Source of the DNA: Sphingobacterium sp. LZ7M1
GTDB taxonomy: Bacteria > Bacteroidota > Bacteroidia > Sphingobacteriales > Sphingobacteriaceae
Length of the DNA stretch: 64,000 bases
Assembly (NCBI RefSeq): GCF_024296865.1
Contig: NZ_CP101134.1
Span: 3,534,001 to 3,598,000, forward strand
Reading direction: 5' to 3'
Shown: piece by piece, positions 8,224 to 16,418 of the stretch
Position numbering within the stretch: position 1 is the stretch's first letter
How the letters are laid out: each line of letters opens with the position of its first letter
Program-made: the position numbers and the translations under genes
Notes under the pieces: model-generated
What the model saw: only the letters and a program-made list of their open reading frames with translations
What the model was told of the DNA's origin: nothing
Database searches by the model: none

Positions 8224-9001
8224 GTTGAATTTGATTTACAAAAACTTCAGAATGGCTCGCTCTTCTGGTAATAAACTCCACATACACTTCACGCACTTCA
8301 TCAGCACTAAGATCGCGAACCTCATCAATTAACCATTCATCGGGTATTACATCAAGGATTTTCCTGATATTTTCTTTGTTGAACAGCTCTTTATAGGTTG
8401 CATCGATAAGGGGAACATCTTTGGCCTTGGATAAGAGGACATGGTCCTTGATCTGAACGAAAGGTTTATCAACGGTTTCTTCCCAATTGTCCCAGTTATG
8501 GTGGAAATACAGTGCTGCCCCATGGTCTATAAGCCATAATTCCTTATGCCAGATCAGCATATTGGTATTTTTCACGGTACGATCTACATTCATCAAAAGG
8601 GCATCCAGCCAAACGATCTTGGAAGCTTCCTCGGAGGAAATTTCATCGACATTGGCATCAAAGGTGATAGCTCCATTCAGATAACTTACACCGAGGTTCT
8701 TGCCTACTGAAAACTTGAGCAGGTCTTGGATCTCTTCATCCGGTTCGGTCCTACCGAAGCCTACATCCAGATCGGCATACACCATTTCAGGAACCCGAAG
8801 TCCTAAGAACCTAGCCAGTTCTCCACCGATAAATTCAGCGACCAAGGCTTTTTTCCCCTGTCCAGCTCCTCGGAACTTGATCACATAGCTAAATCCATCA
8901 TCCGCATCAACCAATCCGGGCAGCGAACCACCTTCGCGAAAAGGTTGGACATATCGGATGATATTCACCTCTCTAATTTCAGGACTCTTTATTTCCAGCA
9001 T
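8213..9001 (-). CDS. HipA-family protein kinase-like protein
   Basis: 262 residues, shorter than E. coli HipA and without its N-terminal subdomain. Kinase elements are visible: SYVIKFRG with candidate ATP lysine K42, a helix EFIGGELARFLGL, the catalytic loop MNVDRTVKNTNML with D140 and N145, and the metal-binding LIDHG with D159. HipA itself phosphorylates GltX; the target here is unknown. The start codon follows the stop of the DUF4269 gene with no gap (TAG then ATG), and its 3' end overlaps the DUF3037 gene, so the three form one translational unit. Confidence 0.85.
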   Translation of the reverse strand: MLEIKSPEIREVNIIRYVQPFREGGSLPGLVDADDGFSYVIKFRGAGQGKKALVAEFIGGELARFLGLRVPEMVYADLDVGFGRTEPDEEIQDLLKFSVGKNLGVSYLNGAITFDANVDEISSEEASKIVWLDALLMNVDRTVKNTNMLIWHKELWLIDHGAALYFHHNWDNWEETVDKPFVQIKDHVLLSKAKDVPLIDATYKELFNKENIRKILDVIPDEWLIDEVRDLSADEVREVYVEFITRRASHSEVFVNQIQHAG

Positions 9002-9535
9002 CTATTCTATGTTATAGTTTAGGAGACCCTCATAAGGATCTCCTTGGATTTTCAATAATTTGGCAAAAGCCGGTTCAGTCTTTATTCCTTGCGACTTCAG
9101 CTTGATGATCTGTTGTTTAAATTCCTCGCCGAAGGTCTCCAAAAGTTTGGCTTCGATCAACAGATGTCGAAAACCATACTGTTCAGCCACCGGTCTACCT
9201 TCTCCATAGACTTCCAGCAACATATCATCAATTTTAAAGTTAGCAATTCCAACTTCTATTCCACGCACAGTTTCAACTTTAAAGCTGTATCCATTGTGTT
9301 TTTCGAAATTTTCATGACATTTTCTTTCAAATATGTCGAGGTGATAGACCTCACAGGCGATATCCAAATCGCTGTTCCACACGGCAATGTAAATGGGAAT
9401 GGTTCCAATAAGGACGGGTTTGAAATCCTGCAAAACTTCCATTATCCTATGATTCCGGATCAAATCATAAGATTTCCTTTGCAGTGCAGTGCCCATTTTG
9501 AGATAGGAAAGATCATAAAACCTAGCAGATTCCAT
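9002..9535 (-). CDS. DUF4269 protein, nucleotidyltransferase-like
   Basis: 177 residues. The family is recognised as DUF4269 from 'DLSYLK.GT..Q', 'VLIGTIPI' and 'SDLDIACE'. The spacing G44-T45 to D56-x-D58 is that of the Pol-beta-type minimal nucleotidyltransferase core (G-S/T, then DxD), and E108 in MLLEVYGEGRP could supply the third carboxylate; this fold call is my inference. First gene of a tight three-gene unit with the HipA-like kinase and DUF3037. A possible -7 box (TAACTTTG on minus, 9540-9547) lies only four bases before the ATG and lacks a good -33 partner. Confidence 0.8.
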   Translation of the reverse strand: MESARFYDLSYLKMGTALQRKSYDLIRNHRIMEVLQDFKPVLIGTIPIYIAVWNSDLDIACEVYHLDIFERKCHENFEKHNGYSFKVETVRGIEVGIANFKIDDMLLEVYGEGRPVAEQYGFRHLLIEAKLLETFGEEFKQQIIKLKSQGIKTEPAFAKLLKIQGDPYEGLLNYNIE

Positions 9536-9623
9536 CCTTCAAAGTTAATCTAAAGTGCTCATAAATATTGAAAATCGAGGAAATTGTACTGTAAAGTGAC
9601 TTAAAGGTTAAGGATATTCTAGC

Positions 9624-9631
9624 TATATTTG
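9624..9631 (+). promoter_or_regulatory. -7 box of the DUF1599 operon
   Basis: TATATTTG, exact match to TAnnTTTG. No clear -33 box. It argues for the ATG at 9663 rather than the one at 9648, which would leave almost no leader. Confidence 0.5.
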
Positions 9632-9662
9632 TGAGACTCATACTATAATGCAAAATCAATTT

Positions 9663-10202
9663 ATGGATACAAATACAGAATACAATCGTATTATCAACAT
9701 ATGCCAAGAGCTATTTATTAAAAAGACCAAAGACTATGGTACAGCTTGGCGAATTTTACGATTAAGTTCTTTGACTGATCAGATTTATATCAAGGCCGCC
9801 CGTATCCGTTCATTGGAAGAAAAAAAGGAATCGAAAGTTGGCGAAGGAGTAGTCGATGAATTCATTGGAATCATCAATTATTGTGTGATTGCTTTGATTC
9901 AACTGGAAATTGGCAATACGGAAAACGAGAACTTGGACCCCAAAATCGTAGCGGAGAAATATACCGAAAAGGTGAATGAGACCCGCGACCTGATGTTTGC
10001 CAAAAACCATGATTATGGCGAGGCTTGGCGGGACATGCGTGTTTCATCGATGACCGATCTGATCTTGATGAAATTGCATCGTGTAAAACAGATTGAGGAC
10101 AATGATGGCCAAACTTTGGTATCGGAAGGATTACAAGCAAACTATCAAGATATGCTGAACTATGCAGTCTTTGCACTGATCAAATTAGGTTTGGCAAAAT
10201 AA
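9663..10202 (+). CDS. DUF1599 (nucleotide-modification-associated) protein
   Basis: About 179 residues, cytosolic. It consists of two copies of one unit: 'KKTKDYGTAWRILRLSSLTDQIYIKAARI' with a following 'GVVDEFIGIINYCVIALIQL', then 'KNHDYGEAWRDMRVSSMTDLILMKLHRV' with 'NYQDMLNYAVFALIKL'. The alternating acidic residues recall all-alpha NTP pyrophosphohydrolases, but this is inference. An in-frame ATG at 9648 would add five residues. It is first in a plus-strand operon whose next gene starts 8 bases later. Confidence 0.8.
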   Translation: MDTNTEYNRIINICQELFIKKTKDYGTAWRILRLSSLTDQIYIKAARIRSLEEKKESKVGEGVVDEFIGIINYCVIALIQLEIGNTENENLDPKIVAEKYTEKVNETRDLMFAKNHDYGEAWRDMRVSSMTDLILMKLHRVKQIEDNDGQTLVSEGLQANYQDMLNYAVFALIKLGLAK

Positions 10203-10210
10203 CGAACAAC

Positions 10211-11416
10211 ATGACTTATACACAGAGCTATTCCCAAACAAAACAACCCAAACCTAATGTTTTATTATGGATTGCTAGAATTCTGGTTGGATTATTATTT
10301 ATCTTCTCCGGATTGATAAAGGCCAATGATCCGATGGGATTTGGCTATAAGCTGCAAGAATACTTCCATGTCCTCAACCTTGGATTCCTAAGTGATTATG
10401 CCACTTGGATCGCTATTTTCCTTTGTGCTGTCGAGATCATCCTCGGTGGTCTGTTGATCCTGGGTGTAGCTGGCAAGAAGGTCGCGTGGGGCTTATTGCT
10501 CTTGATCATATTTTTTACCTTTTTGACCTTTTACTCTGCATTTTTTGAGGTAGTCAAATCTTGCGGCTGTTTTGGCGATGCCATTCCATTGACCCCTTGG
10601 CAATCTTTCTTTAAGGACCTCATTTTATTGATCCTGATCGTTTTTATCTTTATTAAAAGAGATCAGATCAAACCTTTCATTAGAAGTCTATTTACCAGAA
10701 ATCTGTTGACTGCACTCATCATATTGGGTTCATTTGGTATTGGGATATATACCTATTATTTCCTTCCATTTATAGACTTCCTTCCTTATAAAGAAGGAAA
10801 CAATGTACCTGAATTGATGAAGGTACCGGAAGGTGCTGAGCCTGATGTATTTGAACATATCTACGAGTTGAAGAATAAAACCACGAATGAGACAAAAAAG
10901 GTAACTGACAAAGAATACATGGGTCAGAAGCTGTGGGAGGATGAAAACTGGGAAGTTGTGGGTGATCCACAGACTAGGTTGATCAAAAAAGGATATGAAG
11001 TAAAAATACCTGATTTGATTATTACGGATATGGACGGTACAGATCGCACAGAGGAAGTGATCCAAAACCCATATTACAATTTTATTGTGGTAAGTACAGA
11101 CCTTAAGAAGATGTCTCCTTTTGATTTAGCGGCATTGGACCGCATCAACACGACGATCAGGGACCTTTCTGAAGACTATAATATCAGGGCCGTTCTGGCG
11201 ACTGCTTCATCTTCTGATGAAGTAAACTACCTGAATGACCAAATGGACCTTGTGCTGGAGACATTCTATGTGGATGCCGTTCCATTGAAAAGTATGGTCC
11301 GCGCAAACCCTGGGGTTATGCTGATGCTGAATGGTACCGTTGTAAAAAAATGGTCGCAGTACAATTTTCCTAGCAAACATGAGTTAATAACTAAATATCT
11401 AGACAAAGTAGAATGA
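10211..11416 (+). CDS. BT_3928-type DoxX-like membrane protein
   Basis: 401 residues. The N-terminal half has four membrane helices (about residues 18-36, 50-75, 80-105, 125-145) and the DoxX-type start 'ARILVGLLFIFSGLIKANDP', plus a conserved 'KSCGCFGDAI' loop whose two cysteines suggest a thiol-redox role. A further helix is near 160-180, then a soluble C-terminal domain of about 200 residues, probably periplasmic. I recognise the arrangement as the BT_3928 family; function unknown. The stop overlaps the start of aroK by four bases (ATGA). Confidence 0.8.
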   Translation: MTYTQSYSQTKQPKPNVLLWIARILVGLLFIFSGLIKANDPMGFGYKLQEYFHVLNLGFLSDYATWIAIFLCAVEIILGGLLILGVAGKKVAWGLLLLIIFFTFLTFYSAFFEVVKSCGCFGDAIPLTPWQSFFKDLILLILIVFIFIKRDQIKPFIRSLFTRNLLTALIILGSFGIGIYTYYFLPFIDFLPYKEGNNVPELMKVPEGAEPDVFEHIYELKNKTTNETKKVTDKEYMGQKLWEDENWEVVGDPQTRLIKKGYEVKIPDLIITDMDGTDRTEEVIQNPYYNFIVVSTDLKKMSPFDLAALDRINTTIRDLSEDYNIRAVLATASSSDEVNYLNDQMDLVLETFYVDAVPLKSMVRANPGVMLMLNGTVVKKWSQYNFPSKHELITKYLDKVE

Positions 11417-11943
11417 TTCAGCGACCAGTTTTCCTGATTGGCTTTATGGGAAGTGGGAAGACCACCTGGGGAAAGAAATTGGCAAATGCCCTAGAGGCTC
11501 CTTTCGTGGACCTGGACCATGAAATTGTTGAGCATATCGGCATGAGCATCCCTGAATATTTTGCTTTACATGGCGAAAATAAGTTCAGGGAAATCGAAAG
11601 AGAAATATTGCATGCCCAAAAGGACAAATCTGGCATTATTTCTACGGGCGGTGGTACGCCATGTTACTTCGACAATATGGATTGGTTATTGGAAAATGGA
11701 ACCGTCCTCTATCTGAAGCACAGCCCAAAATCCTTATGGAGCAGGTTAAGCCAATCTGATGTCAAAAAGAGACCGGCCTTGAAAGGCTTTACTGGGGATG
11801 AACTCTTGAACTTTATAGAGAGCAAACTGGAAGAAAGAAACCCATTCTATGATCGCGCACATATCTTGGTCGATCAAATCAATACACCTTTGGAGGACCT
11901 AGTCTCCTTGGTAAAAGCAAACATTGAATTACATGAGCAATAG
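11413..11943 (+). CDS. aroK: Shikimate kinase
   Basis: Phosphorylates shikimate at the 3-hydroxyl with ATP in aromatic amino acid synthesis; cytosolic. 176 residues. Visible: Walker A GFMGSGKTTWG (K16), shikimate-binding DLDHEI and the STGGGTP loop, and the lid region around KKRPALKGF. ATGA overlap with the upstream DoxX-like gene and overlap with the next gene mark an operon. Confidence 0.93.
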   Translation: MIQRPVFLIGFMGSGKTTWGKKLANALEAPFVDLDHEIVEHIGMSIPEYFALHGENKFREIEREILHAQKDKSGIISTGGGTPCYFDNMDWLLENGTVLYLKHSPKSLWSRLSQSDVKKRPALKGFTGDELLNFIESKLEERNPFYDRAHILVDQINTPLEDLVSLVKANIELHEQ

Positions 11944-12886
11944 ATTCTACTCATCTATTTTTATCGCTGGAATGCTTGCGTTGCTGTCCTCATCTTGTTT
12001 TAGGACCAATAGCTCGAGCAGTATAAGCAATATGCCACAGGTGGATCAGGTTTTCAACCTGAAGACAGTAGATGACCTTTACCATTTCCTGACTTACAAT
12101 GAGAACTCCTACCCTTTGGTCAGTGCCCATCGTGGTGGTCCAAGTGATGGTTTTCCTGAGAATGCAATTCCGACATTTGCAGAGGTGGCCAGCAAGATGC
12201 CAGCCATCATTGAATGCGACATTGCCATGACCAAGGATTCTGTTCTGGTCCTGATGCACGATGAAACTTTAGACCGTACCACAACTGGAAAAGGACGGGT
12301 TTCCAATAAAACATATGAGCAACTGAAAGACCTCAAGCTAAGGGATAACAATGGCGAGCTGACAAACTACAGGATCCCTACCTTAGAAGATGCCTTGCAA
12401 TGGGGTATCGGAAGGGTTATCTATTCATTGGATGTCAAGAGATCGGTTCCTTATGAGAAGGTTATTGAATTGATCCGAAAGACAAAAGCAGAAGCGAACA
12501 GCATTATCATCACCTACTCGGCTAACCAAGCCGAGGTTGTGAATAGGTTGGCTCCAGATCTCATGATCTCGGCTACGATCAAAAACAGGGATGATCTGAA
12601 CCGCCTAAGTGAACTGAGTATTCCAGATACCCGATTAATCGCTTTTGTGGGCACTCGCGAGCCAGATACTGCTCTATATACGATGTTGAGACAGCATGGG
12701 ATTAAATCCATTTTAGGGACAATCGGCAACTTAGACCGATCGGCTGAAAAAGCGGGATACCAGCTATATGCTGATTTTATCGTTAGAGGAGCAGATGTGC
12801 TATCGACTGACAGACCCTTTGAAGCGTGGAAAGCATTGGATTTCTATATCAAAAAAAGAAACTTAGAATCACCTTTCATTAATTAA
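11933..12886 (+). CDS. Glycerophosphodiester phosphodiesterase, lipoprotein
   Basis: Hydrolyses glycerophosphodiesters to glycerol-3-phosphate and an alcohol. The N-terminus is a lipoprotein signal with lipobox SSSC (Cys about residue 22 from this start). The GDPD core shows SAHRGGPSDGFPENAIPTF, IECDIAMTKDSV, and LMHDETLDRTTTGKG, carrying the metal-binding and catalytic His residues. ATG at 11933 is chosen over an in-frame TTG at 11924; either way the gene starts inside the end of aroK. Likely periplasmic, perhaps in lipid turnover. A terminator follows. Confidence 0.88.
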   Translation: MSNRFYSSIFIAGMLALLSSSCFRTNSSSSISNMPQVDQVFNLKTVDDLYHFLTYNENSYPLVSAHRGGPSDGFPENAIPTFAEVASKMPAIIECDIAMTKDSVLVLMHDETLDRTTTGKGRVSNKTYEQLKDLKLRDNNGELTNYRIPTLEDALQWGIGRVIYSLDVKRSVPYEKVIELIRKTKAEANSIIITYSANQAEVVNRLAPDLMISATIKNRDDLNRLSELSIPDTRLIAFVGTREPDTALYTMLRQHGIKSILGTIGNLDRSAEKAGYQLYADFIVRGADVLSTDRPFEAWKALDFYIKKRNLESPFIN

Positions 12887-12912
12887 TCTATTTTTCAGAG
12901 AAAATATAGCGT

Positions 12913-12945
12913 AAGCCTTGTTAATGTGGATTAACAAGGCTTTTT
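12913..12945 (+). terminator. Terminator of the DUF1599-aroK-GDPD operon
   Basis: 13-bp perfect stem (12913-12925 with 12930-12942), 4-base loop, T run. Confidence 0.9.
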
Positions 12946-13045
12946 ATATGTTGTAACCCATATCCTACAAAAGATAAAATTTTATCAATACGAAAACATT
13001 ATTAATTGCATCTTGTTGATTAGTTAATAAGAAAACAAGATTATT

Positions 13046-13633
13046 ATGAAAAATTTACTACTAACATTAGCCTTATCAGTAGGCTGCTTATCCTATAGCA
13101 CAGCACAGGTAGAAGTAAAAACCGTACCTCAATCTTCAGCGGATGTTGGTATGGCTCCGATCAGACAAGGAAATTGGATGATTGGTGGATCTGTAGGAAG
13201 TTTAGGATATAGCTTTGAAGGAGAATCCTTCAATATCCAGTTGAATCCACGTGCTGGATACTTTATTTCAGATGGTATTGCAATAGGTGCACAGGCAAAT
13301 CTGGGTTTTACTTCGGGAAAAGATGACAACCCTAATAATTGGGGATATGGTATTTCACCATTTGTCCGTTATTACTTCCCTGGAGGTGCTAGCGCAACAG
13401 GTCGTTTCTTTGGACAGGGTGATGTCGGAATCGGCGGAAGCTCTGCAGGTGATGATGTATCGCTTAACCTGGGAGCAAATGTAGGTTATGCCCATTTCAT
13501 AACACAAACTGTGGCATTGGAAGTTATGGCTGGTTACAATTATTCAAAAGCCAATATTAATGCTTCTGGAACTCAGAATGGCCTTGGCTTATCAGTTGGT
13601 TTCCAGATTTATTTGCCAGGAAGAAACAGATAG
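13046..13633 (+). CDS. Outer-membrane beta-barrel protein
   Basis: 195 residues with a signal peptide (1-20, ending STAQ). The mature part is Gly- and aromatic-rich with alternating strands ('GNWMIGGSVGSLGYSF', 'LNPRAGYFISDGIAIGAQAN', 'YGISPFVRYYF') and ends with a strand 'GLSVGFQIYLPGRNR'. This is the usual pattern of small eight-strand OmpX/OmpW-like barrels of Bacteroidota. Specific role unknown. Monocistronic, with its own terminator. Confidence 0.8.
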   Translation: MKNLLLTLALSVGCLSYSTAQVEVKTVPQSSADVGMAPIRQGNWMIGGSVGSLGYSFEGESFNIQLNPRAGYFISDGIAIGAQANLGFTSGKDDNPNNWGYGISPFVRYYFPGGASATGRFFGQGDVGIGGSSAGDDVSLNLGANVGYAHFITQTVALEVMAGYNYSKANINASGTQNGLGLSVGFQIYLPGRNR

Positions 13634-13690
13634 TAGAATTAATACCTTTTCTGGTTGACCAGATAAGATTTCAATCAAAAATTAAATTCC

Positions 13691-13728
13691 AAAAAAAAGC
13701 TTAGCGAAATTTCGCTAAGCTTTTTTTT
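13691..13728. terminator. Palindromic bidirectional terminator
   Basis: 38-bp perfect palindrome with an A8 start and T8 end around an AGCTTAGCGAAA core, placed between convergent genes ending at 13633 and 13755. Confidence 0.93.
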
Positions 13729-13754
13729 GCAATAAATAAAACAATAGTCTATTA

Positions 13755-15242
13755 TTATTTTTTCATACTTCCTGTTTCGTTGAAGCGAATGTGCCAACTG
13801 AAGGCTTCTTCCAATAGATGTGGAGTATGTCCACCGCGCTGACAAGCACGGTCGAAGTAAGATTGTAATTCTTCTCTATAGTCTGGATGTACACAGTTGT
13901 CAATGATCTTCTGCGCCCTCTCCCTTGGCGCGAGACCGCGTAAATCTGCCAAACCGATATCTGTTACCAAGATGTCAACATCGTGCTCTGTATGGTCCGT
14001 ATGGGACACCATTGGCAAGATATGCGAAATCTTGTTGTCCTTGGAAGCGGCTTGGGTCACGAAAATACTTAGATAGGCATTTCTCGCGAAATCTCCCGAA
14101 CCTCCGATTCCATTCATGATCTTGGTCCCACCGATATGGGTAGAGTTCACATTTCCATAAATATCAAATTCAATAGCGGTATTGATGGCTATGATTCCCA
14201 AACGACGGATCAAACCTGGCGTATTGGAAATGTTCTGTGGACGAAGCACAAACTTGTCGCGGTATTTCTGAAGGTTATCAAATACCCTGTCATAGCATTC
14301 TTTGGAAACGGTAACCGATGATGCCGAAGCAAAGCTCAATTTTCCAGCATCCATTAAGTCAAATGCGGAATCCTGCAATACTTCAGAGAACATGGTCAGA
14401 TCATAGAAATTACTATGTAAGAAACCGGTCAAAACGGCATTGGCTACTTTTCCGATTCCTGCCTGGATTGGAAGCAAACGATCTGATAAATGTCCTAGGT
14501 TTACCTCCTCTTCGAAAAACTCCAGGATATGCTCAGCGATCTTGGTGGTTTTCTCATCAGGTGGAGCGATATCTGCAGGGCTATCATGTTGACTGGTAAA
14601 GACAATGGCCGCTACTTTATCCGGATTTAAGGGAATAGTTTTCCTTCCGATCTTATTCCATGGCGCGACAATCGGGATTACATTTCTATGTGGGTAATCT
14701 TCCGCTTGGTAGATATCGTGGATTCCATAAACATTCTCGTGGACCGAGGTATTGATTTCCAGGATTACTTTCTTGGCCAAGGCAGCGAATGTAACGGAAT
14801 TTCCTACGGAAGTCGTTGGAACTACGCTTCCATCTCTGTCGATATAGGCTACTTCCAAAACGGCGATATCTACATCTGGAAGGTTTTTATTATGTAAGAG
14901 TTCGGCGCTTTCGCTCAAGTGTTGATCGATGAAAAGCACTTCACCATTATTGATTTTGCTTCTCAGGACAGGGTCTACCTGAAAGGGCATACGCTTTTTC
15001 AAGGCACCAGCTTCAGCAAGTTTCCCGTCGGTACCATGACCTAGGGATGCTCCTGTCATTAAAGTGATCTTAATATTTTCTTTTTTGGCGCGTTCAGCTA
15101 ATGCGGGTAAGATGACCTTACTGTCTCCAGCCTTGGTGAATCCACTGGAGCCTACAACCATACCGTCTTCGATTAATTTGACAGCTTCTTCGGCAGTAGT
15201 AACTTTTTCTTTAAGTCTTTCAAGACGTATTCTGTCCAACAT
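13755..15242 (-). CDS. Succinate/acetate CoA-transferase family protein
   Basis: 495 residues of the acetyl-CoA hydrolase/transferase family. These enzymes move CoA between succinyl-CoA and acetate, or hydrolyse acyl-CoA. The catalytic glutamate is E287 in TMFSEVLQD, matching the E-V-L-Q-D motif of succinyl-CoA:acetate CoA-transferases; the Gly-rich oxyanion loop is GIGGSGDFARNAY near residue 390. The length and motifs favour the transferase over a pure hydrolase, but substrate is not proven. Cytosolic. The 356 bases upstream carry an inverted repeat that may be an operator. Confidence 0.87.
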   Translation of the reverse strand: MLDRIRLERLKEKVTTAEEAVKLIEDGMVVGSSGFTKAGDSKVILPALAERAKKENIKITLMTGASLGHGTDGKLAEAGALKKRMPFQVDPVLRSKINNGEVLFIDQHLSESAELLHNKNLPDVDIAVLEVAYIDRDGSVVPTTSVGNSVTFAALAKKVILEINTSVHENVYGIHDIYQAEDYPHRNVIPIVAPWNKIGRKTIPLNPDKVAAIVFTSQHDSPADIAPPDEKTTKIAEHILEFFEEEVNLGHLSDRLLPIQAGIGKVANAVLTGFLHSNFYDLTMFSEVLQDSAFDLMDAGKLSFASASSVTVSKECYDRVFDNLQKYRDKFVLRPQNISNTPGLIRRLGIIAINTAIEFDIYGNVNSTHIGGTKIMNGIGGSGDFARNAYLSIFVTQAASKDNKISHILPMVSHTDHTEHDVDILVTDIGLADLRGLAPRERAQKIIDNCVHPDYREELQSYFDRACQRGGHTPHLLEEAFSWHIRFNETGSMKK

Positions 15243-15598
15243 ATCAATACATTTGTGTTCCCTCTAAAAGAGTGAGGCAATATTAGTCAATATTTTATTT
15301 ATTAAATTATTCATAATAGCCAGTTACTTTTTTTGTACAAATAAAAAGTAACTGATTACTTACTAGACACATTTACTATAGATTCCTTGTGGATAGGATA
15401 AGAAATCGCCATAGATTGATGTTAGATGCTGTTAATTTAGAGCAAATGCGATAATATTCAAAAGATGTGGATATCTTTTTTTTAAATTATTTCAAAAATG
15501 TAAGGCAAACACTTGTGGCTTGTGGTCCTCAAAACGCCCTTGTTTTGCTTTTCTCAAATAAAAACAGGAAATTTATGCCACATTAACGCCTCATCTGG
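15243..15598. other. Divergent intergenic region with inverted repeat
   Basis: A 356-base AT-rich region between the CoA-transferase and the AraC regulator, both transcribed outward. I see no exact TAnnTTTG box on either strand. The clear structure is the inverted repeat at 15321-15354. Confidence 0.5.
15321..15354. promoter_or_regulatory. Inverted repeat, possible operator
   Basis: CAGTTACTTTTT (15321-15332) is exactly repeated in inverted form at 15343-15354 around a 10-base centre that holds TTGTACAA. It lies about 80 bases upstream of the CoA-transferase start. It could be an operator or a weak hairpin. Confidence 0.45.
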
Positions 15599-16408
15599 AT
15601 GCAAAAGGAATATATTGATAAATATTATATGACAGAAGTAGATACTTATGACAACAGTATCTATTGTCATCATGCAGTAATGGGTGACTCGGTTACTGAG
15701 CACTCACACAAAAAAGGTCAATTCCTTTATACGGAAGGTGGGGTTGTCTTTTTGAAGACGGCAGAGAAATCTTACTTTCTCCCTGCGCGCCACTATATCT
15801 GGATTCCCCCACATGTAAAACATAGCATTCACCCGAGTAGCTCCGAGGTGGTGATGAGAAACCTGTACTTTCCTAAGTACGAGACCGACACAGAATTTTT
15901 CGATAAGGTCAATATCTATCCGGTCAACGATCTATTGATCGAATTGATCATGTTTACCAATCGCTGGAACGGAAACATCTTTCCTGAGGAAGAACCTCGC
16001 TATTCTATTGCGAAAGCCTTCAAGCTTATCCTGCCTGAGCTTTCCCAAACGGAGTTGCCTTTGGCCCTTCCCTATCCTAAAAATGACAAGCTAAAGCAGA
16101 TCATTAATTATCTGGAACAGAATATTGCCGAGAACATCAGTTTTAAGAGCCTGGCAGAGCATTTTGATATCTCCGAGAGGACATTGGCAAGATTGTTCCA
16201 GAAAGAACTGGCCATGTCGTATATTCAATACTTCACGATCTTAAGGATGCTGACCTCCTTGAAGCTCCTACTGGACGACAAACTTAGCGTGAATGAAGTG
16301 GCATTGCGAGTAGGATACAATAGCCTGCCTACCTTTAGCAATACCTTTAACAAGGTTATTGGCGTGCGTCCTAGTGAATATGTAAAAAACCGTAATTTAC
16401 TTTTATAA
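15599..16408 (+). CDS. AraC-family transcriptional regulator
   Basis: 269 residues. The N-terminal half is a cupin-like sensing domain ('GDSVTEHSHKKGQFLYTEGG', 'ARHYIWIPPHVKHSI'). The C-terminal 100 residues carry the two AraC HTH motifs: 'ISFKSLAEHFDISERTLARLFQKELAMSY' and 'LSVNEVALRVGYNSLPTFSNTFNKVIGVRPSEY'. The effector is unknown. It lies 10 bases before the DUF1080 lipoprotein gene and divergent from the CoA-transferase, so either may be its target. Confidence 0.9.
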   Translation: MQKEYIDKYYMTEVDTYDNSIYCHHAVMGDSVTEHSHKKGQFLYTEGGVVFLKTAEKSYFLPARHYIWIPPHVKHSIHPSSSEVVMRNLYFPKYETDTEFFDKVNIYPVNDLLIELIMFTNRWNGNIFPEEEPRYSIAKAFKLILPELSQTELPLALPYPKNDKLKQIINYLEQNIAENISFKSLAEHFDISERTLARLFQKELAMSYIQYFTILRMLTSLKLLLDDKLSVNEVALRVGYNSLPTFSNTFNKVIGVRPSEYVKNRNLLL

Positions 16409-16418
16409 TCCTTAATAA

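Noticed and set aside
13755..15242. Pure acetyl-CoA hydrolase
   Set aside because: The catalytic Glu motif and length fit CoA-transferases better, so the transferase reading was kept with reserve.
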